From assembly GCA_002708765.1 (NCBI GenBank), contig PAPD01000043.1:1-64000 (forward strand): a stretch of 64,000 bases of DNA, in the 5' to 3' direction. Made by a program: the position numbers and the translations under genes. Positions 39,109 to 47,742 of the stretch are shown piece after piece; within the stretch, counting starts at the first letter, position 1, and the number at the start of each line of letters is the position of its first letter. The stretch comes from Gammaproteobacteria bacterium (GTDB lineage Bacteria; Pseudomonadota; Gammaproteobacteria; Pseudomonadales; Azotimanducaceae). The notes under the pieces were generated by a model that made no database searches, was not told the DNA's origin, and worked only from the letters and a program-made list of their open reading frames with translations.

Positions 39109-40169
39109 TGCCAAAGGTTTTGTTCACAGGAGGCGGTACGGCAGGCCATGTCATCCCAAATATAGCTATTATTGACCATCTTGTTCTAGAGGGATACGAA
39201 GTCGGGTACGTTGGCGAAAAAGGAGGTATTGAAGAAGGATTGATAACAAAACTTTGTATACCATTTTTTCAAATAAACGCAGGGAAAGTGCGGAGGTATT
39301 TCTCTATAAGTAATTTCTTAGATCCTTTTAAAGTTATCGTTGGGATTTTTCAGGGGTTATTAATTTGTCTAAAGGAAAAACCAAATTTAGTTTTCTCTAA
39401 GGGTGGGTATGTTTCCATTCCTCTAGTTATTTCTGCTTGGATTCTTAGGATTCCTGTTATTGCTCATGAATCTGATGTGTCCCCTGGGTTAGCAAACAAG
39501 ATTGCCTCAAAATTTTGTCGAAAGATTTGTCTTACGTTTGAGTCGACATTGAAGTATGTGCCACATGGCAGGGGTTTGGTTACTGGAACGCCTGTTCGTG
39601 AATCTTTGTTTAGAGGTAACGCGGATAGAGGTAGAAAGTATCTTGGTTTGAGAGGAAGGCGTCCAATATTGCTAGTCTTTGGTGGAAGTAAAGGAGCGAT
39701 GATATTGAACCAGCTTCTCAGGAATGTCTTAGAACAGGTCTTAAGTGAGTGTGACGTGGTCCATATAACAGGACTAGGGAACTTGGAGCTAAGAATTGAC
39801 AAACCCGGTTACGTCCAAAAGGAATTCGTTGATGAAGAATTTGGAGATGTCATGGCTGCGTCTTCGGCGGTAGTTTCTAGGGCTGGTGCTAATTCGCTTT
39901 ATGAACTGCTTGCTCTAAAAAAGCCTCACTTGCTTATTCCTCTTTCGGAGAAAGCGAGTCGCGGAGATCAGGTTGAAAATGCAAAAACCTTTTATGATAT
40001 TGGTCTAAGTCGTTTTATAGAAGAAGATACACTTTCCGAAGAAAACTTCCTTGCAGAAATAATTGAGTTGTTGAGAACCAGAAATGATATCACAGAAAAA
40101 ATGGCTAGCTTTGAGATTCCCGACGCTGTCACACTAATAACCAAAGTTATTAAGCAATATGTCCAATAA
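39108..40169 (+). CDS. MurG-like UDP-GlcNAc glycosyltransferase of the Firmicutes-type (second) clade
   Basis: 353 residues overlapping hda by one base. Family landmarks: FTGGGTAGHVIPN (glycine loop), VFSKGGYVSIPLV, HESDVSPGLANKIASKF, VVSRAGANSLYELLALKKPHLLIPLSEKASRGDQ. MurG adds GlcNAc to lipid I to give lipid II. The wording (GTAGHVIPNIAII, KVRRYFSISNFLDP, SPGLANKIA, SRAGANSLYELLALKKPHLLIPLS) recalls the clostridial/bacillar second MurG more than the proteobacterial dcw-cluster enzyme, and it lies outside any cell-wall cluster. It may be an alternative enzyme or the only one; that cannot be seen here. Confidence 0.82.
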   Translation: MPKVLFTGGGTAGHVIPNIAIIDHLVLEGYEVGYVGEKGGIEEGLITKLCIPFFQINAGKVRRYFSISNFLDPFKVIVGIFQGLLICLKEKPNLVFSKGGYVSIPLVISAWILRIPVIAHESDVSPGLANKIASKFCRKICLTFESTLKYVPHGRGLVTGTPVRESLFRGNADRGRKYLGLRGRRPILLVFGGSKGAMILNQLLRNVLEQVLSECDVVHITGLGNLELRIDKPGYVQKEFVDEEFGDVMAASSAVVSRAGANSLYELLALKKPHLLIPLSEKASRGDQVENAKTFYDIGLSRFIEEDTLSEENFLAEIIELLRTRNDITEKMASFEIPDAVTLITKVIKQYVQ

Positions 40170-40253
40170 CATTTGGAACTAAACGTGTTAAGCTCTCGCT
40201 CCGAAATTTTTTGGTTTCGGTTGACTACCACGGTAAATTTTTGAAGGAAAAAT

Positions 40254-41429
40254 ATGTATAGAATTCGTTGCCTCAATAATGTTTCAAAAAAAGGATTAAA
40301 GATTCTTTCTGACTTAGGGTATGAGATTGATACTGGAGAATCCGAGGCTGATGCGATAATTCTTAGGAGTTATAAGCTAGCCGACGAAGATATTAAATCT
40401 TCTTTGCGGGCAATTGGGCGAGCTGGGGCGGGTGTAAACAATATTCCAGTTGAATTGTGTACTGAGAAAGGAATCGTGGTCTTTAATACTCCAGGCGCGA
40501 ATGCAAATGCTGTTAAGGAACTAGTTCTTGCAGGTTTACTATTGTCTTCGCGAGGTATCGTTGAAGGCGTTAATTTTGTGAGAGAGCTTGAATCGATTAA
40601 TGATAAAACGATGTTTAATAAAACTGTTGAAGAAGGCAAGAAAGCATTTAAGGGGACAGAGTTAAAGGGCAAAACGCTTGGGGTTCTGGGGTTGGGAGCT
40701 ATTGGTTCAATGGTTGCTGATATGGCCTTAGCTCTGGGCATGAAAGTGATTGGATACGACCCTGCCCTTTCGGTTGCGGCGGCGTGGAGAGTGTCGAGTC
40801 AGATTAAACGAATTGATAATTTGGCTAATTTTTTTTCGAATTCAGATATTGTGACGCTGCATGTTCCGGCCACAGAAGAAACGATCGGGCTTGTCGATGA
40901 GACGGCATTAAGTAGCTTCAAAAATGGATCTGTTTTGTTAAATTTCTCACGCGAAGAAATAGTTAACGAGAAGGCTTTAAAGGCAGCCTTGGAAAGCGGA
41001 AAGATCATGAAGTTTGTGTCCGATTTCCCTTGTTCTAGTCTTCTAGGAATGGATCAAGCTATTTTAATTCCTCATTTGGGAGCTAGCACTGCAGAAGCAG
41101 AAGAAAACTGTGCTTTGATGGTGGCGACTCAACTCGGAGAGTTTCTCGAAAATGGTAGCATTAAGAACTCTGTAAATTTCCCGGATGTCAGCCTTGAAAG
41201 AGTGACTGGATCGCTTAGGTTAGCTATAGTGAACAGAAATGTGCCTAGAATTCTAGGAAGTATTTTGTCAATCTTGGCCGATCGGAATATCAATGTTCTT
41301 GACATGTTGAACAAAAGCAGAGGTGATATTGCGTACAACCTTATTGATATCGAAGCAAAAATTTCAGATGATCTGATTGATGAGATCGAAAGAGTCGATG
41401 GTGTTGTTAGTATAAGGTATTTTGATTGA
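40254..41429 (+). CDS. serA: D-3-phosphoglycerate dehydrogenase family protein
   Basis: 391 residues. Oxidises 3-phosphoglycerate, the first step of serine synthesis. Seen: RAIGRAGAGVNNIPVELC, NTPGANANAVKELVLAGLLLSSR, the NAD-binding GVLGLGAIGSMVAD (residues ~141-154), HVPATEETIGLVD, LLNFSREE, LIPHLGASTAEAEEN with the His of the catalytic pair, and a C-terminal ACT domain (~320-391, ILADRNINVLDML). This is the short ACT-containing SerA form common in marine gammaproteobacteria. It ends directly against mnmC. Confidence 0.92.
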   Translation: MYRIRCLNNVSKKGLKILSDLGYEIDTGESEADAIILRSYKLADEDIKSSLRAIGRAGAGVNNIPVELCTEKGIVVFNTPGANANAVKELVLAGLLLSSRGIVEGVNFVRELESINDKTMFNKTVEEGKKAFKGTELKGKTLGVLGLGAIGSMVADMALALGMKVIGYDPALSVAAAWRVSSQIKRIDNLANFFSNSDIVTLHVPATEETIGLVDETALSSFKNGSVLLNFSREEIVNEKALKAALESGKIMKFVSDFPCSSLLGMDQAILIPHLGASTAEAEENCALMVATQLGEFLENGSIKNSVNFPDVSLERVTGSLRLAIVNRNVPRILGSILSILADRNINVLDMLNKSRGDIAYNLIDIEAKISDDLIDEIERVDGVVSIRYFD

Positions 41430-43181
41430 TTATTTTCTTGTTTGATTCCTAATGAAAAAACGTGATGGAGAAAGTATATTCTGCTCGGTTAGGCCTAAAG
41501 CACTAGGTTCACCAAGGATTTTGCTAATAAGGTTCTCAGAGTATAGCCTAGCATTAGTTGCTCCCCTAGATGCGAAGGCTAAGCAGTAGTATAGTCCGCT
41601 TTTAAAAATCTTGACATCTCGAACTCTCTGCGTGTTCTCTAATGATCTCCATTCTGGCGCTTGCCCAACTATTGGAACCCGATCTTTCGCAATAGCTCGC
41701 AATCCCGTCCATTCATTTTCTGCTGGAGTTTCTTTACCCAGCAGTCGGAAAGCATTTTTTAGTAGCCTTTCAGTGTCCCTAGAAGAAATTTCAAGACTGG
41801 ATTTGTTAGTATAGGTTCCACTGACTACGGAAGTTCCTTTATTCGTTGGAAAGATCGTAACCTCATCATTAATTATGTGGTTTAAGCCTTCCGTTTTTAT
41901 CGAAATAGCTTGCCCCTTGATTTTTCGTATTTCTAATTCGGCCGGTAGTAAACTAAGACTAGAACCAGTCGCAAGGATTAAATTTTCCGAAGAGAAGACC
42001 TTTTTCCGATTTGAATATCCTTGCCAAATCGATCCATAATGTATATCAGTGATTTTCTCAGAAATCTCCTCTAAAGACAGGTATGATTTTAAAGTTTGGG
42101 TGTTGAACCACCCAGCATTAGTAAAACAAAAGCTGTTTTTTTCCAACTCGAACATTAGCTCATCTGGGAAGTAGCTACAGATTACTCGGAGTCTGTCGAT
42201 TTCTTTTTTTGTTTTTGGTTTCCAGATAAAGCTACAGGGATTAAATCCGACCGCATCACGCATATAATTGCTGGCTAATAGAGACATTCTGTATTTTGGT
42301 TCTGCTCGTTTAGCAAGGTGAGGGTAGACACTAAGTTGAGGAATATATGATGGTCCCGTTATCCCTTCGTTGATAACGATCGGTCTTATCTGTCTTTTAG
42401 TTAAGGCTTCGGCGCAGAATAAACCAGCTAACCCGGATCCGATAATTGCAAAATTTCCTTCTCCATGATTAGCTGGCAGCCATTCATTACCAAGGGAGCC
42501 GGTTATCATTTCTTTTTTCTCTCCGAATCCTTTTTTCTTTGTCGTTACAAATCCATTTTTCTCCAGAGTTTCTTTTACTTGTTGGGCTGCGGAGTAGGTA
42601 GCTATCTTCGCCCCTGGTCTTGACATGTTCCTTATTCTTTTAAAAACACCCGCTTTCCACATCAGTTCGTTTTTTTTTGGGGAAAATCCATCGAGAAACC
42701 AGAAATCGACCTGGGCATCTAGATTTGCGAGCCCTTGTGACACATCTTCGAATACCAGCAGAACTCGTATGTTGTCTCCAATCCATAGTACGTGTTGTCC
42801 TCTATAAGGCTCGGGATATTTAGATAAAAATTCCTCTTTGTATTTAAAAGATTCGGATCTAAGAGCTTTTTCCATGAGAGGTTTGGCGACGGGATGTTTC
42901 TCTATGGAAATGAAGTTCAGTTTTTTCGAACTTGGTATGTGGCGCCAGACTTCGGCTGCTAGCATAAGGTTTACTCCAAAACCTAAACCCAGCTCACAAA
43001 CGGTAATCTGACTCTTTATAGGCATTTTCTCGCTTAGTTCTTTGAAGGGCTTAATAAATACGTGATACTTTTCTTTAATCGCGGCATTTTTTTGCCAGTA
43101 TATATCTCTATACTGAGCAGAAATCGGTGTTTCTTCGTTCCAAACGATCTCGGCATTTTTCAAAAGATATTGTGTCGTCAT
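41430..43181 (-). CDS. mnmC: Bifunctional tRNA mnm5s2U34 modification enzyme MnmC
   Basis: 583 residues; E. coli MnmC is ~668, so this is a compact version. The N-terminal ~235 residues are the SAM methyltransferase (VCELGLGFGVNLMLA, WFLDGFSPKKNELMW, ATYSAAQQVKETLEKNGF). The rest is the FAD oxidoreductase (FAIIGSGLAGLFCAEAL dinucleotide motif, LILATGSSLSLLP, GLRAIAKDRVPIVG, GLYYCLAFASRGATNARL). It finishes the side chain at U34 of several tRNAs. It is in a minus-strand run with yciH and two small genes. Confidence 0.95.
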   Translation of the reverse strand: MTTQYLLKNAEIVWNEETPISAQYRDIYWQKNAAIKEKYHVFIKPFKELSEKMPIKSQITVCELGLGFGVNLMLAAEVWRHIPSSKKLNFISIEKHPVAKPLMEKALRSESFKYKEEFLSKYPEPYRGQHVLWIGDNIRVLLVFEDVSQGLANLDAQVDFWFLDGFSPKKNELMWKAGVFKRIRNMSRPGAKIATYSAAQQVKETLEKNGFVTTKKKGFGEKKEMITGSLGNEWLPANHGEGNFAIIGSGLAGLFCAEALTKRQIRPIVINEGITGPSYIPQLSVYPHLAKRAEPKYRMSLLASNYMRDAVGFNPCSFIWKPKTKKEIDRLRVICSYFPDELMFELEKNSFCFTNAGWFNTQTLKSYLSLEEISEKITDIHYGSIWQGYSNRKKVFSSENLILATGSSLSLLPAELEIRKIKGQAISIKTEGLNHIINDEVTIFPTNKGTSVVSGTYTNKSSLEISSRDTERLLKNAFRLLGKETPAENEWTGLRAIAKDRVPIVGQAPEWRSLENTQRVRDVKIFKSGLYYCLAFASRGATNARLYSENLISKILGEPSALGLTEQNILSPSRFFIRNQTRK

Positions 43182-43197
43182 TGTATATGACCTTTTT

Positions 43198-43533
43198 CTA
43201 AGCGGTTACTTTCAACCCTTTTTCTTCTAGTATTTTGACAATAAGATTACGATTGTCACCTTGAATTATTATCTCGGTATTACTAACAGTGCCCCCAACT
43301 CCCAGTTTTTGTTTCAACTCCTTTGCTAGGGTTTTTATCTGAGCCTTGTCGAGAGGGATTCCACTGATAATTGTGATGGGATTTCCTTTTCTACCTTTTG
43401 TCTGCCGTTCAACGCGAATAGCGCTCGTTTTGACCACATCGTCTTTAAAACAAACGCAATCAGAGAGACTTTTTTTACATTTAAAACAAAGATTGCCTAG
43501 CTCGGTCGAGTATGAAGTAGTTTTTTTTTTCAT
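43198..43533 (-). CDS. yciH: SUI1/eIF1-like translation factor YciH
   Basis: 111 residues. A short N-terminal Cys-rich part (CFKCKKSLSDCVC) and a SUI1 domain (residues ~36-111: IRVERQTKGRKGNPITIISGI, LGVGGTVSNTEIIIQGDNR). YciH is the bacterial eIF1 homologue linked to translation-start fidelity and stress-time inhibition. Its ATG overlaps the stop of the gene upstream (43530), so the two are coupled, and mnmC follows 16 bases on. Confidence 0.93.
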   Translation of the reverse strand: MKKKTTSYSTELGNLCFKCKKSLSDCVCFKDDVVKTSAIRVERQTKGRKGNPITIISGIPLDKAQIKTLAKELKQKLGVGGTVSNTEIIIQGDNRNLIVKILEEKGLKVTA

Positions 43534-43970
43534 ATGCTATAAATGAATAAAGATAAAACCTTTTCTTGTTTGCTAAGAACGGAGGCATGTATTAATTTAA
43601 ACAATGCGTCGCTAAGAACTTCTACGTTGTCTTCTTCCTCGTCTAATCTTTCACCAAGGTCTAAGCATTCGTTCCAGATTTCTGCCAAGTTTGTTATTTC
43701 GTCTTCTGTAACTTCCGCTAATTTGCTAACTATTATATTGTCTAGTGCGCAAAGTTTTGAGTCGTCCGCATTGCTTTCGGATACAAGGTGCTCTAGTGAT
43801 TCTGCTTCTTCATAGAATATTCCGAGCAGGTGAGCATAGAGTTTTATTCTTGTTTCTGAATCTACCTTTCCCAGAGGAACACTAGGAAATATCTGGGAGA
43901 GATCTTCTATGCCAAATGCTTCGTTGATCTGTTCTTCTAGTGCCAGGATTATGAACTCTCTCGTTCTCAA
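43530..43970 (-). CDS. Conserved-looking hypothetical acidic protein
   Basis: 146 residues; I do not recognise the family. It is strongly acidic and looks almost all helical (LEEQINEAF, LDNIIVSKLAEVTEDEITNLAEIWNEC, LDLGERLDEEEDNVEVLSDAL), with no signal peptide or membrane span. It starts at TTG 43970, which overlaps the stop of the cold-shock gene by TTGA, and its stop overlaps the start of yciH by four bases. That tight coupling argues it is real and expressed with them. Function unknown; a role beside translation is only suggested by the neighbours. Confidence 0.65.
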   Translation of the reverse strand: MRTREFIILALEEQINEAFGIEDLSQIFPSVPLGKVDSETRIKLYAHLLGIFYEEAESLEHLVSESNADDSKLCALDNIIVSKLAEVTEDEITNLAEIWNECLDLGERLDEEEDNVEVLSDALFKLIHASVLSKQEKVLSLFIYSI

Positions 43971-44362
43971 ATAAATGAGACCTTGTCTGCTTGAAGCCCT
44001 TTTTCTGAACTAATGGTTACAAATTTTACCCGCTGTCCTTCCCGGATATTGGCAGTTTCCTTTTCTTCAATATTTCGGAAATGAACAAATATCTCATCGC
44101 CGTGATCAGCACTAATGAATCCGTAACCTTTTCTAGAGTTAAACCATTTAATATTCCCGAACTCTATCAGTTCTTCAGTGTTTCCAAAAAGTTTGTTATG
44201 GAAAAATACGGAACATAGAGGCGCTAGTAGGAAAATGCAGAATATACTGACCTGTTTCATGTTCTCTGGAATTAACCGTTGATCCGCATATACGAATTGA
44301 AAAGCAATGAACGTAAGAGATGCTAACGCTAATGAAAAAACTATTTTTTTTATTCCCATCAT
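43967..44362 (-). CDS. Membrane protein with C-terminal cold-shock domain
   Basis: 131 residues. Two N-terminal hydrophobic spans (residues ~7-24 and ~38-54) are followed by a complete cold-shock domain (~67-131): GNIKWFNSRKGYGFISADHGDEIFVHF, with the RNP1-like KGYGFI and RNP2-like IFVHF RNA-binding motifs and a final RVKFVTISSEKGLQADKV. A membrane-anchored cold-shock protein is known in gammaproteobacteria (similar to DUF1294/CSD fusions, though the domain order here is reversed). It is first in a tight unit with an unknown gene and yciH. Confidence 0.82.
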   Translation of the reverse strand: MMGIKKIVFSLALASLTFIAFQFVYADQRLIPENMKQVSIFCIFLLAPLCSVFFHNKLFGNTEELIEFGNIKWFNSRKGYGFISADHGDEIFVHFRNIEEKETANIREGQRVKFVTISSEKGLQADKVSFI

Positions 44363-44480
44363 TTGAAGACTTTTCTACCACTTATTAAGGATTGAGTGGT
44401 CTTTATAATACTTATCTATATGCCTTAGGGGAATAATTGTTTGTCAAACAACTCTTAGTATCTTCCGAAGCGCGTTTTTT

Positions 44481-45248
44481 TTATCCGTATTCATCAAGAA
44501 TTGATTTATAGGTTTTAACAGTTTCTCTCAATCCATGGTAAATTGCTTCGCTAACAATTGCGTGACCAATTGAAACTTCTTTAATCTCGGGCATCCTGGC
44601 AATAAACAATGGAAGATTCGTCTGGTTAAGATCATGGCCTGCGTTTACATTCATTTCGAGTTGGAGGCTTTTTTCAGCGGCTAAGATAAATTTGGATAAT
44701 ATTGGGTTTTGGTTTGGAGTCCCATAATTTTGGGCATAAGGCCCAGTGTAAAGCTCGATTCTTTCAAATCCCTTTTTTTTAGCTAGACCAATCTGTCTAG
44801 GGTCTGGATCAACAAATCCACTGACGCGAATTCCTTGATCTCTTAGTCGGGATATAGTTTCCTTCAAGTTAAAAGTCAATTGACTAAAATCCCAGCCATG
44901 GTCTGAAGTTAGCTGGTCGTTCGAATCGGGCACTAATGTGCATTGATCAGGCCTGGCTTCTTGGACAAGAGCGATAAATCCAGGATATCCATTGCTCCCC
45001 TCTTCAAACATTGGATTGCCTTCAATATTGAACTCGATATTTTGGTAAGCAGGCGATGAGAGGAACTCAGATAATTCCATTATATCGTATGGAGTTATGT
45101 GTCTTAAGTCAGGCCGCGGGTGCACCGTTATTCCGTCTGCGCCTGCTTCTATGGAAATTTCCGCTGCCTCCAGAACACTAGGAACCTTTGTGTCACGAGA
45201 ATTTCTGATTAGCGCAATTTTGTTTAAGTTAACGGATAGTTTGGGCAA
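44481..45248 (-). CDS. pdxJ: Pyridoxine 5'-phosphate synthase
   Basis: 255 residues, TIM-barrel enzyme that condenses 1-deoxyxylulose 5-phosphate with 3-amino-2-oxopropyl phosphate. Seen: LSVNLNKIALIRNSR, GADGITVHPRPDLRHI, FNIEGNP, CTLVPDSNDQLTSDHGW and the C-terminal MNVNAGHDLNQTNLP, IGHAIVSEAIYHGL. Slightly longer than the E. coli protein (243). In many gammaproteobacteria pdxJ follows recO; here its neighbours are yciB and the cold-shock gene. Confidence 0.97.
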   Translation of the reverse strand: MPKLSVNLNKIALIRNSRDTKVPSVLEAAEISIEAGADGITVHPRPDLRHITPYDIMELSEFLSSPAYQNIEFNIEGNPMFEEGSNGYPGFIALVQEARPDQCTLVPDSNDQLTSDHGWDFSQLTFNLKETISRLRDQGIRVSGFVDPDPRQIGLAKKKGFERIELYTGPYAQNYGTPNQNPILSKFILAAEKSLQLEMNVNAGHDLNQTNLPLFIARMPEIKEVSIGHAIVSEAIYHGLRETVKTYKSILDEYG

Positions 45249-45284
45249 CTTTGTTTCTCCCGGTCTCGATCTAAATTTATGCTT

Positions 45285-45869
45285 CTAATAGACCTGATTT
45301 TTATCAACTCTTTCTTCATCAATATTATTTTCAGCTTGCTTCAAGTGCCCACCTCTTATTAGATAAGCAATCGTTATAATAGCATAAGAGATGGTGATTA
45401 AAGGTCCGCCAATCAGCTTAAAAGTAACCCAAATATCAGTACTGAAACTATATGCTACAGCAAGGTTTACGATTCCAGCGACAAAAAACCCTAATGCCCA
45501 TCCGTAGTTTATATTTTTCCATATGAGTTCCTTAAGAAGTAGCTGTTTCCCAACTATTTTTTTTATCAAGTTTTGTTTAAAAACAAGATTACTGATAATT
45601 AGAATCGCAGCGAAGCACCAGTTTACGATGGTTGGCTTCCATTTAATAAACAGATCGTTTTGAAATATGATCGTCATTCCGCCAAAAATCAGAGCTATGA
45701 CAAAAACAACTTTTGTTTGGCTTTTTACTGCTTTAAAGATTATTTTCTCCAGGGCAAGCTGGACAGCTAGAGCAACCATCAGTAAAGCTGTTGCTAAATA
45801 AATGTCATCATAGCTAAAAAACACCGACACAAAAATTACGACCGGCAATATATCGAGGAGTTGTCTCAT
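45285..45869 (-). CDS. yciB: Inner-membrane septation protein A family (YciB)
   Basis: 194 residues with five or six hydrophobic spans. Family landmarks: LLDILPVVIFVSVFF near the start, ALIFGGMTIIFQNDLFIKWKPTIVNWCFA, and the INYGWALGFFVAGIVNLAVAY segment. YciB proteins are conserved inner-membrane proteins linked to cell envelope and division; the molecular role is not settled. Its start faces scpA across 288 bases, the same neighbourhood as in Pseudomonas. Confidence 0.92.
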   Translation of the reverse strand: MRQLLDILPVVIFVSVFFSYDDIYLATALLMVALAVQLALEKIIFKAVKSQTKVVFVIALIFGGMTIIFQNDLFIKWKPTIVNWCFAAILIISNLVFKQNLIKKIVGKQLLLKELIWKNINYGWALGFFVAGIVNLAVAYSFSTDIWVTFKLIGGPLITISYAIITIAYLIRGGHLKQAENNIDEERVDKNQVY

Positions 45870-46096
45870 CGGTTATTATCCAAAAGGTTAGTTGCTCAAG
45901 TTCGTTCTAAGATTTACCTTAAAACATCCCATGATAAGGTTTTAGGTCAAGTAGTTGTAGTTATTTATCCACGGAAATATTAGAGAACTTTAGGTTCTTT
46001 CAAACTTGAAGCCAATAGAAATTGGTTTGAGAATTACTAATCTCGATTAAAAGGCTAAACAATGGATCTTGTTATATTACTAATACAATATGATTA

Positions 46097-46125
46097 CTTC
46101 TTTAGGCTCTGTTACTTAGTTATAA
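46097..46125 (+). promoter_or_regulatory. Candidate promoter for scpA-scpB-rluB
   Basis: A TATAAT at 46120-46125 with a weak -35 (TTCTTT, 46097-46102) 17 bases upstream; 32 bases before the scpA start. The rest of the 288-base yciB-scpA gap shows no gene or clear structure. Confidence 0.4.
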
Positions 46126-46157
46126 TAAAACGGCGATTTTCGGAATAAAAGGGTTCT

Positions 46158-46982
46158 ATGGAGAATAGTCGTGATTCGTTAAATGGAGATGAAACAAAAG
46201 ATCAATTAAAGACGCCTTTGGCTGTTGTAAAGGGTTCGCCTTTGACGCAACTACCATTGGATCTTTACGTGCCGCCAGATGCATTGGAAGTGATTCTAGA
46301 AGCGTTTGAAGGGCCACTAGATCTTCTTTTGTATCTTATTAAGAAACAAAATCTCCATATCCTTGATATCGAAGTGGCTCAAATTACTGATCAGTACATG
46401 CAGTACATTGATCTGATGCAGGAAATGAAATTTGAATTGGCCGCTGAATATTTAGTGATGGCCGCCTCTTTAGCGGAGATCAAGTCAAGAATGCTCTTGC
46501 CGAGGCAGGTTCTCGCTGAAGATGAGGAAAAGGATCCCAGGATGGATCTCGTGAGGCGATTACAGGAATATGAGCGTTATAAAAACGCTGCTATGGAAAT
46601 AGATATGCTGGATCGAGAAAACAGGGATTTCTGGTCAGGGCGAGCAAAACTTTCGCTTGTCGCTGAACCAGCCAAATTGCCTGAGGTTGATCTTAGAGAT
46701 CTGGTTTTGGAGTTTTCTGAAGTGATTAAGAGAGCCGAGCTTTATGCGAGGCATTCGGTAGAGTTTGAGGTTCTTTCTACTCGTGAAAGAATGATAAATA
46801 TTCTTAGGACCCTTGAAAAAAAACCTTATGAATTTATATCGTTCCGTTCTTTTTTCAATAGTGAAGAGGGTCGGAGAGGGGTGGTTGTTACGTTCATGGC
46901 CATTATGGAGTTGATGAAAGAAGGTATGTTAGAAACAGTCCAAAACGAACAATTTGCACCTATTTATTTAAAACTAGCATAG
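46158..46982 (+). CDS. scpA: Segregation and condensation protein A
   Basis: 274 residues. Kleisin that bridges the SMC heads. Seen: FEGPLDLLLYLIKKQNLHILDIEVAQITDQYM, LAAEYLVMAASLAEIKSRMLLP and a C-terminal winged-helix (VVVTFMAIMELMKEGML). It has a ~40-residue N-terminal extension before the kleisin core. With scpB 30 bases downstream and smc at 14.2 kb, all three parts of the complex are in this window. Confidence 0.96.
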   Translation: MENSRDSLNGDETKDQLKTPLAVVKGSPLTQLPLDLYVPPDALEVILEAFEGPLDLLLYLIKKQNLHILDIEVAQITDQYMQYIDLMQEMKFELAAEYLVMAASLAEIKSRMLLPRQVLAEDEEKDPRMDLVRRLQEYERYKNAAMEIDMLDRENRDFWSGRAKLSLVAEPAKLPEVDLRDLVLEFSEVIKRAELYARHSVEFEVLSTRERMINILRTLEKKPYEFISFRSFFNSEEGRRGVVVTFMAIMELMKEGMLETVQNEQFAPIYLKLA

Positions 46983-47012
46983 CCTGAGAGTCGTCCTCCA
47001 GAGAGATTATAA

Positions 47013-47654
47013 ATGGAAGAATTGCCTGTTTCGCAGATAATCGAAGCCACTATTCTAGCTGCTGATGGACCTGTGTCGATCGAGCAACTGATTGATGTTT
47101 TTGAAGGTGAATCTGTTGATCGCGGTGAGATAAAAAAAGTTATAAAGGAAATCACTGAAAGTTGTTCCGGACGAGGTTATGAGCTTACGAAGGTAGCTAG
47201 CGGATACAGGTTTCAAATCCGCAGTGATTACAGCAAATGGGTTTCAAGGTTATGGAAAGAAAGAACTCCTAGGTATTCTCGTGCTTTGTTAGAAACACTG
47301 GCTCTTATAGCTTACAAGCAGCCAATAACTAGGGGAGACATCGAAGAAGTTAGAGGTGTGAGTGTAAGTAGTAATATTATACGCACATTGGTAGAACGAG
47401 ATTGGATAAAAATAGTGGGCCATCGAGATGTCCCTGGTCGTCCAGCTCTTTATTCTACGACTAAGGCTTTTTTAGACTACTTTAACTTGGAACGACTCGA
47501 TCAGTTGCCGTCGTTGCAAGAAATAAGAGAGTTATATGTCCCGCAGGAAACTAATGTTGAAGAAGTTGAGAATAGCGAAGATCAACTTGTACAGACCGGT
47601 GAGGGTGCTTCAGAGGCAGGTTCGTCTGATAATTACGAGTTGCTAAAAAAATGA
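47013..47654 (+). CDS. scpB: Segregation and condensation protein B
   Basis: 213 residues. Winged-helix partner of ScpA. Seen: [72 protein letters not shown] and [18 protein letters not shown], all conserved. The C-terminal ~30 residues are acidic and unstructured. ATG 47013 follows scpA by 30 bases. Confidence 0.96.
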   Translation: MEELPVSQIIEATILAADGPVSIEQLIDVFEGESVDRGEIKKVIKEITESCSGRGYELTKVASGYRFQIRSDYSKWVSRLWKERTPRYSRALLETLALIAYKQPITRGDIEEVRGVSVSSNIIRTLVERDWIKIVGHRDVPGRPALYSTTKAFLDYFNLERLDQLPSLQEIRELYVPQETNVEEVENSEDQLVQTGEGASEAGSSDNYELLKK

Positions 47655-47742
47655 TGTTGCTAGGTATGACAAATCGTTGCTGAATTGTAGAAGAACTTAT
47701 CCTTAAATTTTGGCGAGCTCGTTTAAACGCAGATTAATTGTT

